A stretch of DNA of 64,000 bases, taken from the NCBI RefSeq assembly GCF_000003815.2, contig NC_049991.1:10685024-10749023 (forward strand), read 5' to 3'. The notes under the pieces are model-generated. The model had not been told where the DNA came from. It made no database searches and saw only the letters and a program-made list of their open reading frames with translations. The position numbers were made by a program, and so were the translations under genes. This document shows, in pieces, positions 24,698 to 36,020 of this stretch; within the stretch, counting starts at the first letter, position 1, and every line of letters begins with the position of its first letter. Source of the stretch: Branchiostoma floridae. Taxonomy: Eukaryota > Chordata > Leptocardii > Amphioxiformes > Branchiostomatidae.

Positions 24698-25667
24698 GGC
24701 TATTGACACACTCAGTGTGCCAATAGCCAAACAGGCTATTGACACACCGAGATGCCAGTCAGCCAATCAGAGCTTGTAACGCTCCTTTCCGGCAATATTA
24801 TACACAAGCAATAGTTGATTAGACATTGTTCGGAAGATTAGACATTGAAATCTTTGAATCTTGGAATGAACGGACGTATTCAAGTTATGCCCTACATTTG
24901 GCATCATCGTGTATGTTTGGCGTAGCGTAGTGGATAGGGAGTTGACCCGGGAATCCATGATAACAGCTCCGACCCGGTTCGAGTCCGCGCCGGAATTTTT
25001 AGTTTTTTTTTTTTGCAATTTTTCTTGTACCTTTTTAAACATCCATTTGATATAAGAATATTTTATATATAAAACAACTTTTAAAGTTTCTGTTAACATC
25101 ATAAACAAAAAATAACACTGACCACAAAACGTCATAATTTTCGGCCGTGACGGTGTGGTTCCGGCGCTATCGGCAGCGACTCGGAAGAATATTTCTTTCA
25201 CATTAAAAATAATGGAGGTAAAACAACAACTATAACTTCGCTTCCTTATAAATTTTGAGGCCGCAAATTCTCCAATACGGCAGGAATTCGTCGGTAAACA
25301 GAGCTGAAAACGTGTTCCTAACCGATCCAACATGGCTGCCATGATCACATGCGGTGACAGTAAAACTAGCTCCCTATAATTATATGATAGCAGATTCCGA
25401 TGTTTAAAATTGTGCCGTAAACACGTGAAAAAGATTGTATTTTGGGTTGATTATGGACACAGGATGCCATTTGTATTTTTCAGAGTGTTGATTGTCAAAT
25501 ATAATCGTAAGATTTCCTCATTTTAGTGGTTTCTAGCACTGGGTGTGTCAATAGCCTAAACAGGCTATCGCCACACTGAGTGTGCCAATAGCCTAAACAG
25601 GCTATCGACACACTCAGTGTGTCAATAGCCTGTTTAGGCTATTGACACACTGGGTGTGTCAATAGCC
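24698..25667. mobile_element. Palindrome-bounded element
   Basis: Clusters of a palindromic unit (GGCTATTGACACAC/GTGTGTCAATAGCC) lie at 24698-24755 and 25547-25667. The right cluster holds several head-to-head and tail-to-tail copies, spaced by TAAACA or TGTTTA. Between them are about 790 bp with a tRNA-like sequence (24916-24995) and a minus-strand frame of 193 codons with no recognisable domain. The layout resembles a foldback or non-autonomous DNA element. It lies in the presumed first intron of RRN3. Boundaries are approximate and no target duplication was found. Confidence 0.6.
24916..24995 (+). repeat. tRNA-like sequence with Pol III boxes
   Basis: Box A TAGCGTAGTGG (24923-24933) and a perfect box B GGTTCGAGTCC (24976-24986) at tRNA spacing. 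The T-stem has four of five pairs. The acceptor ends TTGGCG and CGCCGGAA pair partly, and a long T-run follows at about 25006-25016, which could terminate Pol III. It lies inside the palindrome-bounded element, so a SINE insertion or tRNA-derived module is more likely than a cellular tRNA gene. Confidence 0.5.
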
Positions 25668-26221
25668 TCGCTCATTAATCAAAACAAAAGTTTCATGAAC
25701 TAAACTAACGTTATGTTATGTTATCCCCAAAAAGTTAAAGATCAGTGATGAAATTTTTCATTGTGACTGAAGAAGGAAGTTATATTACAAGTAGCTTAAT
25801 ATATGTATAAACCTCCCCCCATTACTTGAAGTAATTTCCAGAGGACCAAGAACCTGGACCTAATCGTCTCAGTGAAAACTTGTGAATTGGCAATACCCGA
25901 AACAATTGTCCATTTTGTTACAAAGGAATCTGTTTGACAGTCTCTGGTGTTTTTACAAGTCTAATGCCTATGTTAACTTTGACCATGTTTAACTGGAGGA
26001 ACTTGGTAAAAATGACTATCAACTCCTCTCTACTTCCTTCTTGTTATATTTGTTCTTGGGTCAGCAAGCCTAAAAACATGTGAACAGAGTCATGGAATGC
26101 GCCAATAACATTGTGTATCAGCTGCATGAACATTATTTTTTCCTCCAGGGAGTATCAATGAGGTTAACCTTGGGATTATTAAATTTTTCTCATGAATCTC
26201 TATTTGTACAGTTTGCAGGAG

Positions 26222-29200
26222 ATGTGTGACATCATGAGGGGGAAGGAAGCCATTGGTGTGAAGTCGGTCAGGTTTGGTGGGGAGATAGTGGAGGTGTTGA
26301 AGAATTTCAAAAGGGTAAGCTTCATATTATATTATTATAAATTTTCTGTTAGTACTGTGTTACCATAGTAATTCTTTTGTTTCTTGAACTTCTGAAGCTT
26401 TGCAGTACTGCTGCATGCTGTAATGTCCGACATACAGAAGTTGGTTACCATGGGCACCATATTTACTGCAGGCTCTGCATATCTCCGTTTACGTACTTTA
26501 GTAAGCTAATGAAAAGGGAGAACTAGCATTTTAAAAATACAGAGGATGGAACAAAGCGTAATCATACTACAAGAAGTTCAAGAAGGGAGAACGAGCCTAT
26601 GGTAGTAGTGGTTTGAAGCATGAGATACAATATACTCTGCCTGACTAGTACTCTCCAAGCAGAGGTTTCAACTGCAACTGTTTTTTTATGTGTCTTAGAT
26701 GTTTTTGTCAGGTTGTCTTTAAATATAATGTCAAGTTTTCTTCTTGTCCACCAGCAAAATTGGAGATATGAAGAAGATGGAAAAAATAGAGTGCCTGACA
26801 AAAACATCTAAAACATGTAAAAAAAACAGCCAGTGGAACTTCTGCTTGGAGAGTACTAGTCAGGCATTCTTGTCAGCGCTAGCTATTAGTAGTATTACAT
26901 TTTTTATCCTAATAGAAGAATACTGTTAAATTTCATTTTTCAGGGTCAGGAAACAGAATATCACCTCCTTGTGCACCAGCTGTCAGACCCAGATATTAAG
27001 GTACTGAGACAACACCGCTGCTATGTTTTGGACTTTTGATTGCTGTTTTAAACTGTTGATACGTATCTTTGCAGTTGCATTGTTTTCTTAATTCCTCTGT
27101 CTCTAATATGGCTGTCTTCCAGTCCCAGACACTGATATGCTGGCTGAAGGAACTGAAAGGCTGTGTCGCCTTCATGACTAAAGAGTTTGAAACTTTGGTG
27201 GGGGTTATACTGGTAAGAACAAGACTCTCTTTATTTTGTTTTATTGTTTTATATACTAGGAGACTTGTTCATCTGCCTTCTCTACTGAAGATGTTTGAAT
27301 ACTTAGTTAATAAGGAAAATCTTTTGTTTGAGAATCATTTTTCTATTTTCTCAGTGCACGGTAGAGTATGCGTTTAACTATTGACACTTATGCTATACCT
27401 GACACAATCAGTTTATTCAAAGCATTTTCTTGATACACAATCCAAATGTTAATCAGACAACTGAATAGCTCTGACACATCTGACAAAAGCTATCTAGTTG
27501 TATACTATAGTTGCTCATTTTATTACCTTGATATCTAGTCATCATTGACATATTTTCATGATTTGTTATGATTTTGCTGCAGAAAATGAGCTGGGCTAAC
27601 AGTGAAGATGAAGTAGTGAAGGAGTACCTGTCCTTCCTGGGGAACCTGGTGTCGGCACAGACCTTCTATCTACGAGCCTGTCTCAAGATGCTGGTCAAGA
27701 CACTCGTACCAAGTCAGTAACTCATCTCTTAGGAGTATTGAAAAAATGAACCACAATATATGATGGTAGGAGTCTAAAATAGAAAGTTGTAGCTTGATTG
27801 CTAGAAGAGAAAAGCAATTATGTAAGCTAAGACCTTGATACCTTTATCCAATTCTATTGCATAACTGTGTCCGGAGGTGAAGATAATCTGACTGTTATAT
27901 TGCTTGTGGTCACAGGAGTGTCAAGCGACATACCACTAGAAGAGGCTAAAATTGAAGGTAAGAAGCATTATAATAGTTATTTTCCCAGTATGTTTTATCT
28001 GTTATTTCCTACAAAACATATATTAGTAATGTATACTGTAAATGCATTTAAGTTCGCGGGGATTTAATTTCACAGTAGTGGAAAAAAGGACTTTTTGCGG
28101 TGGTTTTAATTTGCGGTAGTACGGTAGAGTGCAGTCTAATACCATAATAGAAAAATGTTCTCGGCTGTTTTAAGTTCATGGTGACGTGGTCACCGCGAAC
28201 ATTAATCCACCGCGAACATTTCTGCATTTACAGTAGTACCTAAGTTGATGGCCTACAATAGCAGGTTTATTCTGCTGCATATGTGTTTCTCTTTGCAGAG
28301 TATAACAGAATATTTGAGAATGCACACAGTGCATTGCAGAGAGTCCTACACATAGTTCCCCTGTAAGTATGAAAATATGTACACTTTGTAGAGTAAGTTT
28401 CTTTTAGCTCAACCTGAAGTTGAACTTACTATAAGTACTTATAGTGCTGAAATTTCATCAAGATTGTCTGAACCTTTATCTAGGTTGCCACAATTTTACA
28501 AAAAAATATGGTATTGATTTTTACTTCTGCAGAGCTCCCAAGTTTTTAGCACCAGTCCTGGTCGACTGTTTCCCCTATATGAAGAAAGATGCCTTTGTAC
28601 AGGTAAGGTTTTCCTCTTCTGGACTTGCTCATTTTAATTCTCATTGTTTCACTTAAACCTGACATACAAGTAATATACATTTGAGGATAAAATACCGTAT
28701 ATTCTCGATTTAAGTACGCACTTTTTAATTCAAAATTCAAAAAGTGTCCCAAGTCATTGCCAAAGTCGGGGTGCGTACTTTATTTGAGGTTGGCTTCCGG
28801 ACAAAATGGGAAAAGGAGCTGAAATTCGCGTAACACACAGCACACATGGCCCGTAAAGGCACCATTCTTGCCTGAAAACAACAACTGAAAACAACAGGAA
28901 CAACTGCAGGAACCAGCTCGATTTACAATGCCACATGGCACTGGATCCCTGCCGAAAATGACCATGTCATTTTTAAGCCATGGAGACATCGATTTTGGAT
29001 GATAATAGGCGTATAAAATGGATTGTTTACGTGCGCGCGTGACGCTGGATCTATTCCAAGATGGCGCTGGGGTTATTGGGGTCATTGGGACAGACTACTA
29101 TTGTATGGGTAGAACTTTTCTGAGGGGTGATTATTTCTTCCTTAAACCGTCGAATTTATTTTGTTATTGTCGTTTGAATAAAGGTGATAAACGTTGACAA

Positions 29201-32200
29201 TAAGTTGATTGTACGTTTATCAATTTGAAAACTATAAGGCATTTGTGTTTTTTGTCAACAAACAGCATGGTTACCCATGCTACTAATGGAACATCACATG
29301 CAGCAGTCGACGTCTCCAGAAGCATTTCGGCGGCAATTTCTTCACAAAAGACGGTCCGAAAGCACAAAACATCGTTTTCTTTGAAGTGGATCAAGATCAA
29401 GACCAGTTTCGGGAAAGATGGAAAACTGTTCAGGATGTTTTCATGTTCAAATGAACTGTAAATCAGGTGTTGCAGTGCCAAATTTGAGAACTTTGTTTGA
29501 CATGCCATAGCCGATTTACAAGTTTGCAGAGACGGATTTGCCGGCGGAGAAAACATAGCGTTTTCATAAATTCAGAAGTCCTTGATTTAGGCAAAATTAC
29601 CATCAGAAAAGAGATTAAACACTATTAATTTAGAATTTGTCTGGTGCAAAAGGTGTTCAAGATCGCTGGAGAAGGGGTGCGTACTTTATTCAGGTTTTTC
29701 CATTTTACGTTTCAGTGAGGCAAATTTGTCTGAGACTTGCCCTAAATCGGGGGTGCGTACTTTAATTGGGGTGCGTACTTAAATCGAGAATATACGGTAC
29801 ATCGTATGTGTCTGTGATGGTAATTGACATTCTGACAATTAAGATCATAGATTTTTTTCCTTTACCAACAGGCTTTCAACCAGTACTCTGATCCATCTCA
29901 TGTTGAAATGACCCAGAATTTTATTGTAGGTTTTACGTGAAAAGTACACTGTAATTCATTTTTGATGAGAATACGGCCAACATGAAATATTTCTTGCTCT
30001 TGTGCCCTGACAGGAGTGTTATGTGAGGAACCTGTTACAGATGACATCATACGTGCCCAGCCTCAGACTGCCCATCTTGGAGCTCATCATCGACAGGATG
30101 ATCAGAATAGATGTGAGTGTTCTGCGTATGAATATGTATCACCAAATAAAATGGCTGGAAGGAGGCACCATGCAAAATTAAAATTCATGAAGGAACACAT
30201 TTTTCAAAGGCTATTTCCTCAAAAGGGAGATAGACGGATGCATGTCTGAAACAGAATACACTGATATGTTGTAAAACCTGTCCTTTTGTATGCAGAAATG
30301 CTAAATGTTTCTGTGTGGATAAAAGGTGTGAAGTTATCAGTAGTAATCTAAAGGGTTGATCATGGCAAAAGATGATTTCAAAATTGTGCCCAGTCTTTGT
30401 TACCTTAGTCTGATAAGTAATGAAGGTCAAAGTTACATGTTAAACAAGAATACCACATCTTTCAATGTGGATCACTGGGTAACTTACATATTTATTGCTT
30501 ACCAATCCTAGGACTGCACAATAGGTTCATGAGATCAACACTGTGTAGATGTGCATGTAGAAAAACATGAACACCTCAAAAGTTTTCTTTGCTTTGTGGC
30601 CAGCAGAGAGCATTTCCCATTCCCCTGTAACAAAAGGCTTATAAACAACAGTGATGTTAATCCACCTTGTCCTTCCAGGTCCACGCTCCTAAACATGAAC
30701 TAGAGGAGGATGAAGAAGAGGATGCAGAAGATGAAACAATGGAACACCAGGATGATACCAGTATCCTGTTTGAAATGGTAAGTAATGGCACTCTCATATA
30801 CTACATTTCCCTACTTAAACGATTAGGATGATTATCTTTTTTAGTGAACACTTAAACACCTGCAGAAATGCACTAGAATTGAAAACAAAATGGAACTTAT
30901 TGTCCTTCTCTAAAATGAACCCATAGGATGGCATGGAGTGTAGCAGTGGTAAGACATCGGAACAGGTGAAATCAGCACCCGATCTGGCCGTTACCATGGA
31001 GACTGGGGAGTCCAAACCTATGACACATGAGATGGGAGACAGGCTGGATGTGATGATGACTGTCATGCTGCAGTATATCAAAGACTCATGTCTGAACAAG
31101 GACACAGGTGGGCAGGTCAATGTAGTTACTTGGTGTGTCTGTGGTTATTTGAGTGACAGCTAGTGAGCAGGAATCACAGCAAAAAGTCAGACTTTATGTA
31201 GCTGGACTGGTAGGAAGTACAGGAAGTGCCAGTCAGAAACGGTAGAACTAGTCATTAATCAGCCACAACAGTCTGGGGCATGGAAGAGGGAATTGATTTA
31301 TGGCAATGCGTTGATTTTGCTGTTTGTCCATGTTTTCGCAATAATAATTCTCTCTATATATTTTCCATATGCTGTATGAATATGATAAGCCTAAGTTATT
31401 GCCTTGAGATTGTATGCACTAAGTCATGTTCCCCTATCTTGTTCCAGGTGAACTGCAGACCCAGCCTACCATAGAGATGTTTCGCCACCTGCTGACAGCG
31501 TTTGAGAAGTTGTTACTGCCGACCCACGCCTCCTGTCATGTACAGTTTCTGGTCTTCTACATCACCTCCTTAAGACAGGCAAGTGGTGGAAAACTTCAGT
31601 GGTTTTCTACATACATCTTAGTACATGCAAACACAAGGCATCACATTTTATCAACAAGGAAAATCTTCAAAAGTGTAAAGCACAAAGTGGAACTGTATTT
31701 TGCAACAATGTAGCTATAATTTAGACATACATTTAGTATGAGTATATACTTCTGCAGTGGTTTTATTTTTGCACTTTCTCCACTGTAAATCCGTGACATC
31801 ACTAATATATCTCCCTTGTATGACTTATGTACTACAGAATTGTTTCAACTGCAAACACCTTAAAATCTCCTTCTCCTTCTCAAAATAGAGCCACAGTGAA
31901 AGTAAAGAGATTTACTGTACTCCATCTGTTCCAGGACCTGGCCGATGCGTTCCTGAACTTCTGCTGGCGGAAGGTTCAGAGTCCCAACACACCGGTCATC
32001 CTCCGCCAGGCCGCAGCAGCATACATGGCCAGCTTCCTCGCCAGGGCCAACTTTGTACCTCTCAGGTGACCTGGGCTTTCATGTAGTCACAATTATAATG
32101 TCATGCAAGATGTACATGTAAACCGTACAAAATGTGTATGTTAGCAGTCCTACAGAATTTGGACATGAAAACCCTGTAGTTTTATACACACACCCTTGTG

Positions 32201-34931
32201 ATCATTTATAATTTTGGACCTAGACTTGTAGCCTGCATGTGATCGTGTCTTATTTGGTTCTTGACTGCGCTCCCACAGTCAGAATTATGTGTACGGCACG
32301 GAGACTAAACCAGCCACAAGCTCACGGCAGGTGGAACACACTGTCCACTTGTCAGAGTGGAAGGCTTACACCTTTCCAAGTCGTTAATGTTTGACTTGTG
32401 TCCGCTGTCCAGTGTGGTACATGTACCTATGCCATTTGAGGAGAAGCCAAAGATATCTACATTGTTCCAGGATTTCTATTCTGATGTGATGATGTTTTTT
32501 GTCCTCTCACAGCACAGTGATTGCTTGTCTAGATCTCCTACTGCCATGGATACACAGGTAAGGGAACATGTCATATCATCTGAAAATCAAGTTAAAACTC
32601 CCTAAAATCAGACAAGCACAATCAGTGTTTTCAGTACTTTTAATGAAATATCTTTATGAAAATATTTCATTGCCAGGATTCATCGTGTCTATCCTGTTTT
32701 ATTTGCAGATACATAGATGACCAAGATGGCAGCACGAGGTCTTACCCTGATGTCAATCTACATGGAACCTTCTACTCTGTGTGTCAGGTAAGATTCGCTC
32801 ATGTGCTAAGAGAGTGTCCCTTCCATTTTCTGAATATCATAGGTTCATTCAAAATTGTCTAGTCATTGTGTAATCAATGTTGTATTATTTGCCCACAGGC
32901 TGTGTTCTACATGTTTGTGTTCAGACACAAGCAATTTGTGGAGTCTAAAAAGGGTGAGTCAATTCTTGCCTTTTATAGAAACATAAATAGTTCTTCTTCA
33001 TTGAATAAACTAGGTTTTGCTTAATGTATGGTGACAGGTTGAACAGAGATTAAAGTTAAGCATTGCTGTAACAGAACGTTTTTGTCCATTGTTGTAAAAG
33101 AAATTGTGATGCATGTAGTACAAACATCCATAAAATTTCTGCATTGCTACTGTTTGTCTACTTAGGCTTGAACTACATTCGGGGACTGAACTTTGACCGA
33201 GTGATAAACTGCAGACTGAACCCCCTGAAAGTGTGTTTACCAACGATAGTCAACATGTTTGCCTCCATTACAAGGTAAAGCCAACTTGTTTGATTCAGAA
33301 ATATTGTTACAGCTGCCATGTTTTTACATAGACATAGCCATGTGGAGTTACATGTGTTTAAATCTGATATCAACTCAATGACCCACAGTCCGCTCAGTCC
33401 TGCCTGTTGTTGTTGTTGATGCATGTTGTTGTTGTTGTTACAGGATGTACCAGATAGTCATGTGTTACACCATCATGGAGAGGAACAACCGCTCAGTCCT
33501 GCCTGTTGTTGTTGTTGATGCATGTTGTTGTTATTGTTACAGGATGTACCAGATAGTCATGTGTTACACCATCATGGAGAGGAACAACCGCTCAGTCCTG
33601 CCTGTTGTTGTTGTTGATGCATGTTGTTGTTGTTGTTGTTGTTGTTGTTACAGGATGTACCAGATAGTCATGTGTTACACCATCATGGAGAGGAACAACC
33701 GCTCAGTCCTGCCTGTTGTTGTTGTTGATGTATGTTGTTGTTGTTGTTACAGGATGTACCAGATAGTCATGTGTTACACCATCATGGAGAGGAATAACCG
33801 TTCAGTCCTGCCTGTTGTTGCCAGCAGCCAGGGAGGACCCACTGATGTCACCAACCTCAACCCTCTAGATGCATTCTTCCCCTTTGACCCCTACATGTTG
33901 AGTAGGTAAGTACAGCAGAAACCACCACCACATCCACGTCTTCTGTACTTAAGTTCTGACTGCCTAACTCCACTGTTATACTATCAAGTTTTAGTCAGAA
34001 TTTTGAGAGCTGTATCCTTTGTGTTGCTTTTGGAATTTGTTGGAAGAAAAAACTGCTATATCAGGCTGCAGTTAAATCACATTTGCTTAACTACAGATTG
34101 GAAAAAAAGTATTTGAACAAGTCAAAGTTGTTACTAGTATGATAGATTAGCTAGCCTGTGATCGTGTCTTATTTGGTTCTTGACTGCCCTCCCACAGTCA
34201 GAATTATGTGTACGGCACGGAGACTAAACCAGCCACAAGCTCACAACAGGTGGAACACACTGTCCACTTGTCAGAGTGGAAGGCTTACACCTTTCCAACC
34301 TTCCCCACTGGACAAGCCGTTCCTGTTGAGTTGTGTTCAGTGTCTAATGTCCTGTTGTTGTGTGCAGGTCCAAGAGGTTCATCCAGCCCCTGTACCAGGA
34401 GTGGGAGGGCAGCGACCCTGATCAAGATGAGGCCGCCAATTCTGAGGTGAGACATAACTTCTTGATTTTAAAAGTCCATCAAACAAAGTGTATTTTTGTA
34501 CATCATTATAAATTGGGTGCAGTGAACCTACTTCTTACTCCAAGACCAAAGGGGAGTATTGGAATTTTTCCATTGTTCTGACCAGATAAAGAATGTTTCA
34601 CTACCCCCGCTGTATGACATGTGATGCAGGAAATGTTTTCATGTAATGGCCACAAATTACACAATACAGTAGGAACAACAATTTGTCAGAGAATCTGTAG
34701 ACGTGTCAGTGTGGCTGTGATAGGCACCTGTATAGTCTTAAGGTGATGAGGGGAGAGAATAATGAAATGGAACGTTTGTTGATGTGTTTGTAGGAGGATG
34801 AAGATGACTTCCTCCAGGGTGCCATGTCACCAGGGACCCCCCACATGGGCACCACACCCGGATCTATCCCAGAACTCCCTGGCTTCAGGAAAAGGAGACG
34901 CACAGACAGCAGCTGTCTATCACCACCCTGA
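26222..34931 (+). CDS. RRN3: RNA polymerase I-specific initiation factor RRN3 (TIF-IA)
   Basis: Nineteen exons join in phase to about 614 residues (human about 650): 26222-26314, 26944-27000, 27123-27212, 27583-27712, 27916-27957, 28299-28362, 28533-28602, 30014-30112, 30679-30777, 30927-31107, 31448-31578, 31935-32065, 32513-32557, 32709-32787, 32899-32953, 33166-33274, 33753-33905, 34368-34446, 34794-34931. Family blocks include KSVRFGGEIVEVL, EYLSFLGNLVSAQTF, LLLPTHASCHVQF, TVIACLDLLLPWIHRY and YTIMERNNRSVLPV. RRN3 is a HEAT-repeat factor that links Pol I to the promoter complex on rDNA. The C-terminus has SP/TP sites and a basic RKRRR patch; the human tail is phosphorylated by growth-signalling kinases. 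Oddities are a GC donor at 31579, four tandem in-frame acceptors for exon 17 (33444, 33543, 33654, 33753), and a possible extra 54-bp exon at 29872-29925. The N-terminus may begin in an upstream exon near 24.0 kb. Confidence 0.9.
26638..26866. repeat. Long hairpin element in RRN3 intron 1
   Basis: Arms of about 75 bp (26638-26712 and 26794-26866) are reverse complements at roughly 85-90% identity. They start TGCCTGACTAGTACTCTCCA and end with GATGTTTTTGTCAGG before an ~80-bp loop. A transcript in either direction could fold into a long duplex. It is most simply a foldback MITE. Confidence 0.8.
28034..28235. mobile_element. CCGCGAA-rich MITE in RRN3 intron 5 (copy 2)
   Basis: This has the same termini (TACTGTAAATGCA / TGCATTTACAGTA) and the same internal order as the copy at 16458-16669, but reversed: TTCGCGGGGATTTAATTT comes first and CACCGCGAACATTAATCC last. 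The two copies differ at many positions, so neither insertion is very recent. Confidence 0.85.
28695..29797. mobile_element. 1.1-kb inverted-repeat DNA transposon, TA-flanked
   Basis: Perfect terminal inverted repeats of 27 bases begin CCGTATATTCTCGATT and continue to GTACGCAC. They are flanked by TA on both sides (28693-28694 and 29798-29799), so it is probably a Tc1/mariner/pogo-type element. The sub-terminal GTGCGTACTTTA motif recurs several times near both ends. Interior open frames (79 and 131 codons) show no clear transposase, so I call it non-autonomous or decayed. It fills most of RRN3 intron 7. Confidence 0.8.
32229..32379. repeat. Dispersed duplication in RRN3 intron 12 (copy 1)
   Basis: About 150 bp, from TAGCCTGCATGTGATCGTG to ACACCTTTCCAA, repeated nearly exactly at 34152-34298 with only a few differences. 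Both copies carry a good acceptor (CTCCCACAG) followed by about 34 open codons (SQNYVYGTETKPATS...). It lies between the exon ending at 32065 and the 45-bp exon at 32513. Confidence 0.85.
33391..33823 (+). repeat. Tandem duplication of RRN3 exon 17 5' half with its splice acceptor
   Basis: A unit of about 99 bp holds GTTGTT-rich intron end, TTACAG acceptor and the coding start MYQIVMCYTIMERNNRSVLPV. It is present four times, with acceptors at 33444, 33543, 33654 and 33753; a partial unit precedes them at 33391-33443. Unit lengths are 99, 111 and 99 bases, all multiples of three, and the frame is open from 33445 to 33905. Only the last copy runs on into the conserved rest of the exon. The third unit is longer because its TTG microsatellite has expanded by 12 bases. 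Confidence 0.95.
34152..34298. repeat. Dispersed duplication in RRN3 intron 17 (copy 2)
   Basis: Second copy of the 150-bp segment at 32229-32379, same orientation, 1.9 kb away in another intron of the same gene. It again includes the CCCACAG acceptor and the SQNYVYGTETKP frame, and lies directly upstream of the exon starting at 34368. Confidence 0.85.
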
Positions 34932-36020
34932 ACTCTCACAGGATGACATGGCATATTTTTATGTGTTTGTACATGTACTCACAATACAGCATACATGTAA
35001 CATGGCATTGTACATGTACCATGTTTTTGTATGTTGACTCATATATCATAACATGCCATTGTACCATGAGTTTGTACATGAAGTCACACAGCATAACATG
35101 GGCCTTTGTATCATCCATTTACACAATGACTTATGACTAGTGCTGTCATGTTGCCAGAGATGTACATAGATCCAAGATGACTTTCAGCTACTCAATGTCT
35201 AACATTGATTCTAGGAAAGGAATTTCTTATTCTCTAGAGCGCTGAAACTAGAAGTACTAAGGGTAAAGAATAACTAAATGTATAACCCCTCGCTCACATT
35301 ATTGCTTCACTTGCATATTCATATCCAATACATCAATACATAATAATCACATAAAGATGTGTCTGCAGGTTATTGTGCATGAAGCATGGCTACCAGTTTA
35401 CATCATGTAACAATGTTTGATATTTACATAGACTCAGTAAAATTTATGTTGCTGACTAGAAAATGCATATGAGTACTGCAAACTCTTTGTTACAATGAGA
35501 CTTGGACTGGAGTACAGAAGCATTTGTATGGTTACCTTCATCTCACCAGCTATTGTATATACAAATTTACATGTAATATAAGTTAACATATTTGGTGGGG
35601 CAGAATAAGATGTAACCAGAAGAATGATATATCTAACGCTATATATATGTATTGTATAATAAAACCATCACTGCCACTTTCATTCCAGTGTTTCCAGTTT
35701 ATATGCACATACAGTATTTTCAAGAGTAGAAAACAGTTAATGTTACATGTTACATGCGGGTAGTAGTATGTGGTGCAATATGCAGATGACTTATCTAAGT
35801 TGTAGTTCATTGAAATTGATTAAAAAACAGTCTGTTGTAGCAGTGTTACAATATTTTCCAAAGTTATTCAACAATGACTGTAGGAATTTGTTTCTTTTAT
35901 CTACATTACTTGTACATTTTTAAGAGACTTAACGAGCGGTACCAGTGGGTACAGAGGTGACCTTTCACTATATCATTCCATCCAACCTAAAAATCAATGG
36001 CAAATTCTGCTGATCGGTTA
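34932..36020 (+). other. RRN3 3' UTR and intergenic DNA
   Basis: About 34949-35120 hold three diverged units of roughly 55-60 bp built from ACATGGCATTTTGTACATG-like sequence and TACTCACA(A)TACAGCATA. No coding sequence was recognised. A possible end-processing signal is given separately. Confidence 0.5.
35658..35663 (+). terminator. Candidate RRN3 polyadenylation signal
   Basis: AATAAA, 727 bases after the RRN3 stop. It is the first clear canonical signal I see in the plus orientation, so a long 3' UTR is implied. A variant hexamer nearer the stop is possible. Confidence 0.3.

Noticed and set aside
24767-25348. 193-codon minus-strand frame in the palindrome-bounded element
   Set aside because: It runs through the tRNA-like sequence and a long homopolymer, and shows no domain; likely chance within a repeat.
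29164-29556. 131-codon minus frame (and 79-codon plus frame) inside the 1.1-kb TA-flanked element as a transposase
   Set aside because: No DDE/DDD signature or helix-turn-helix that I can defend.
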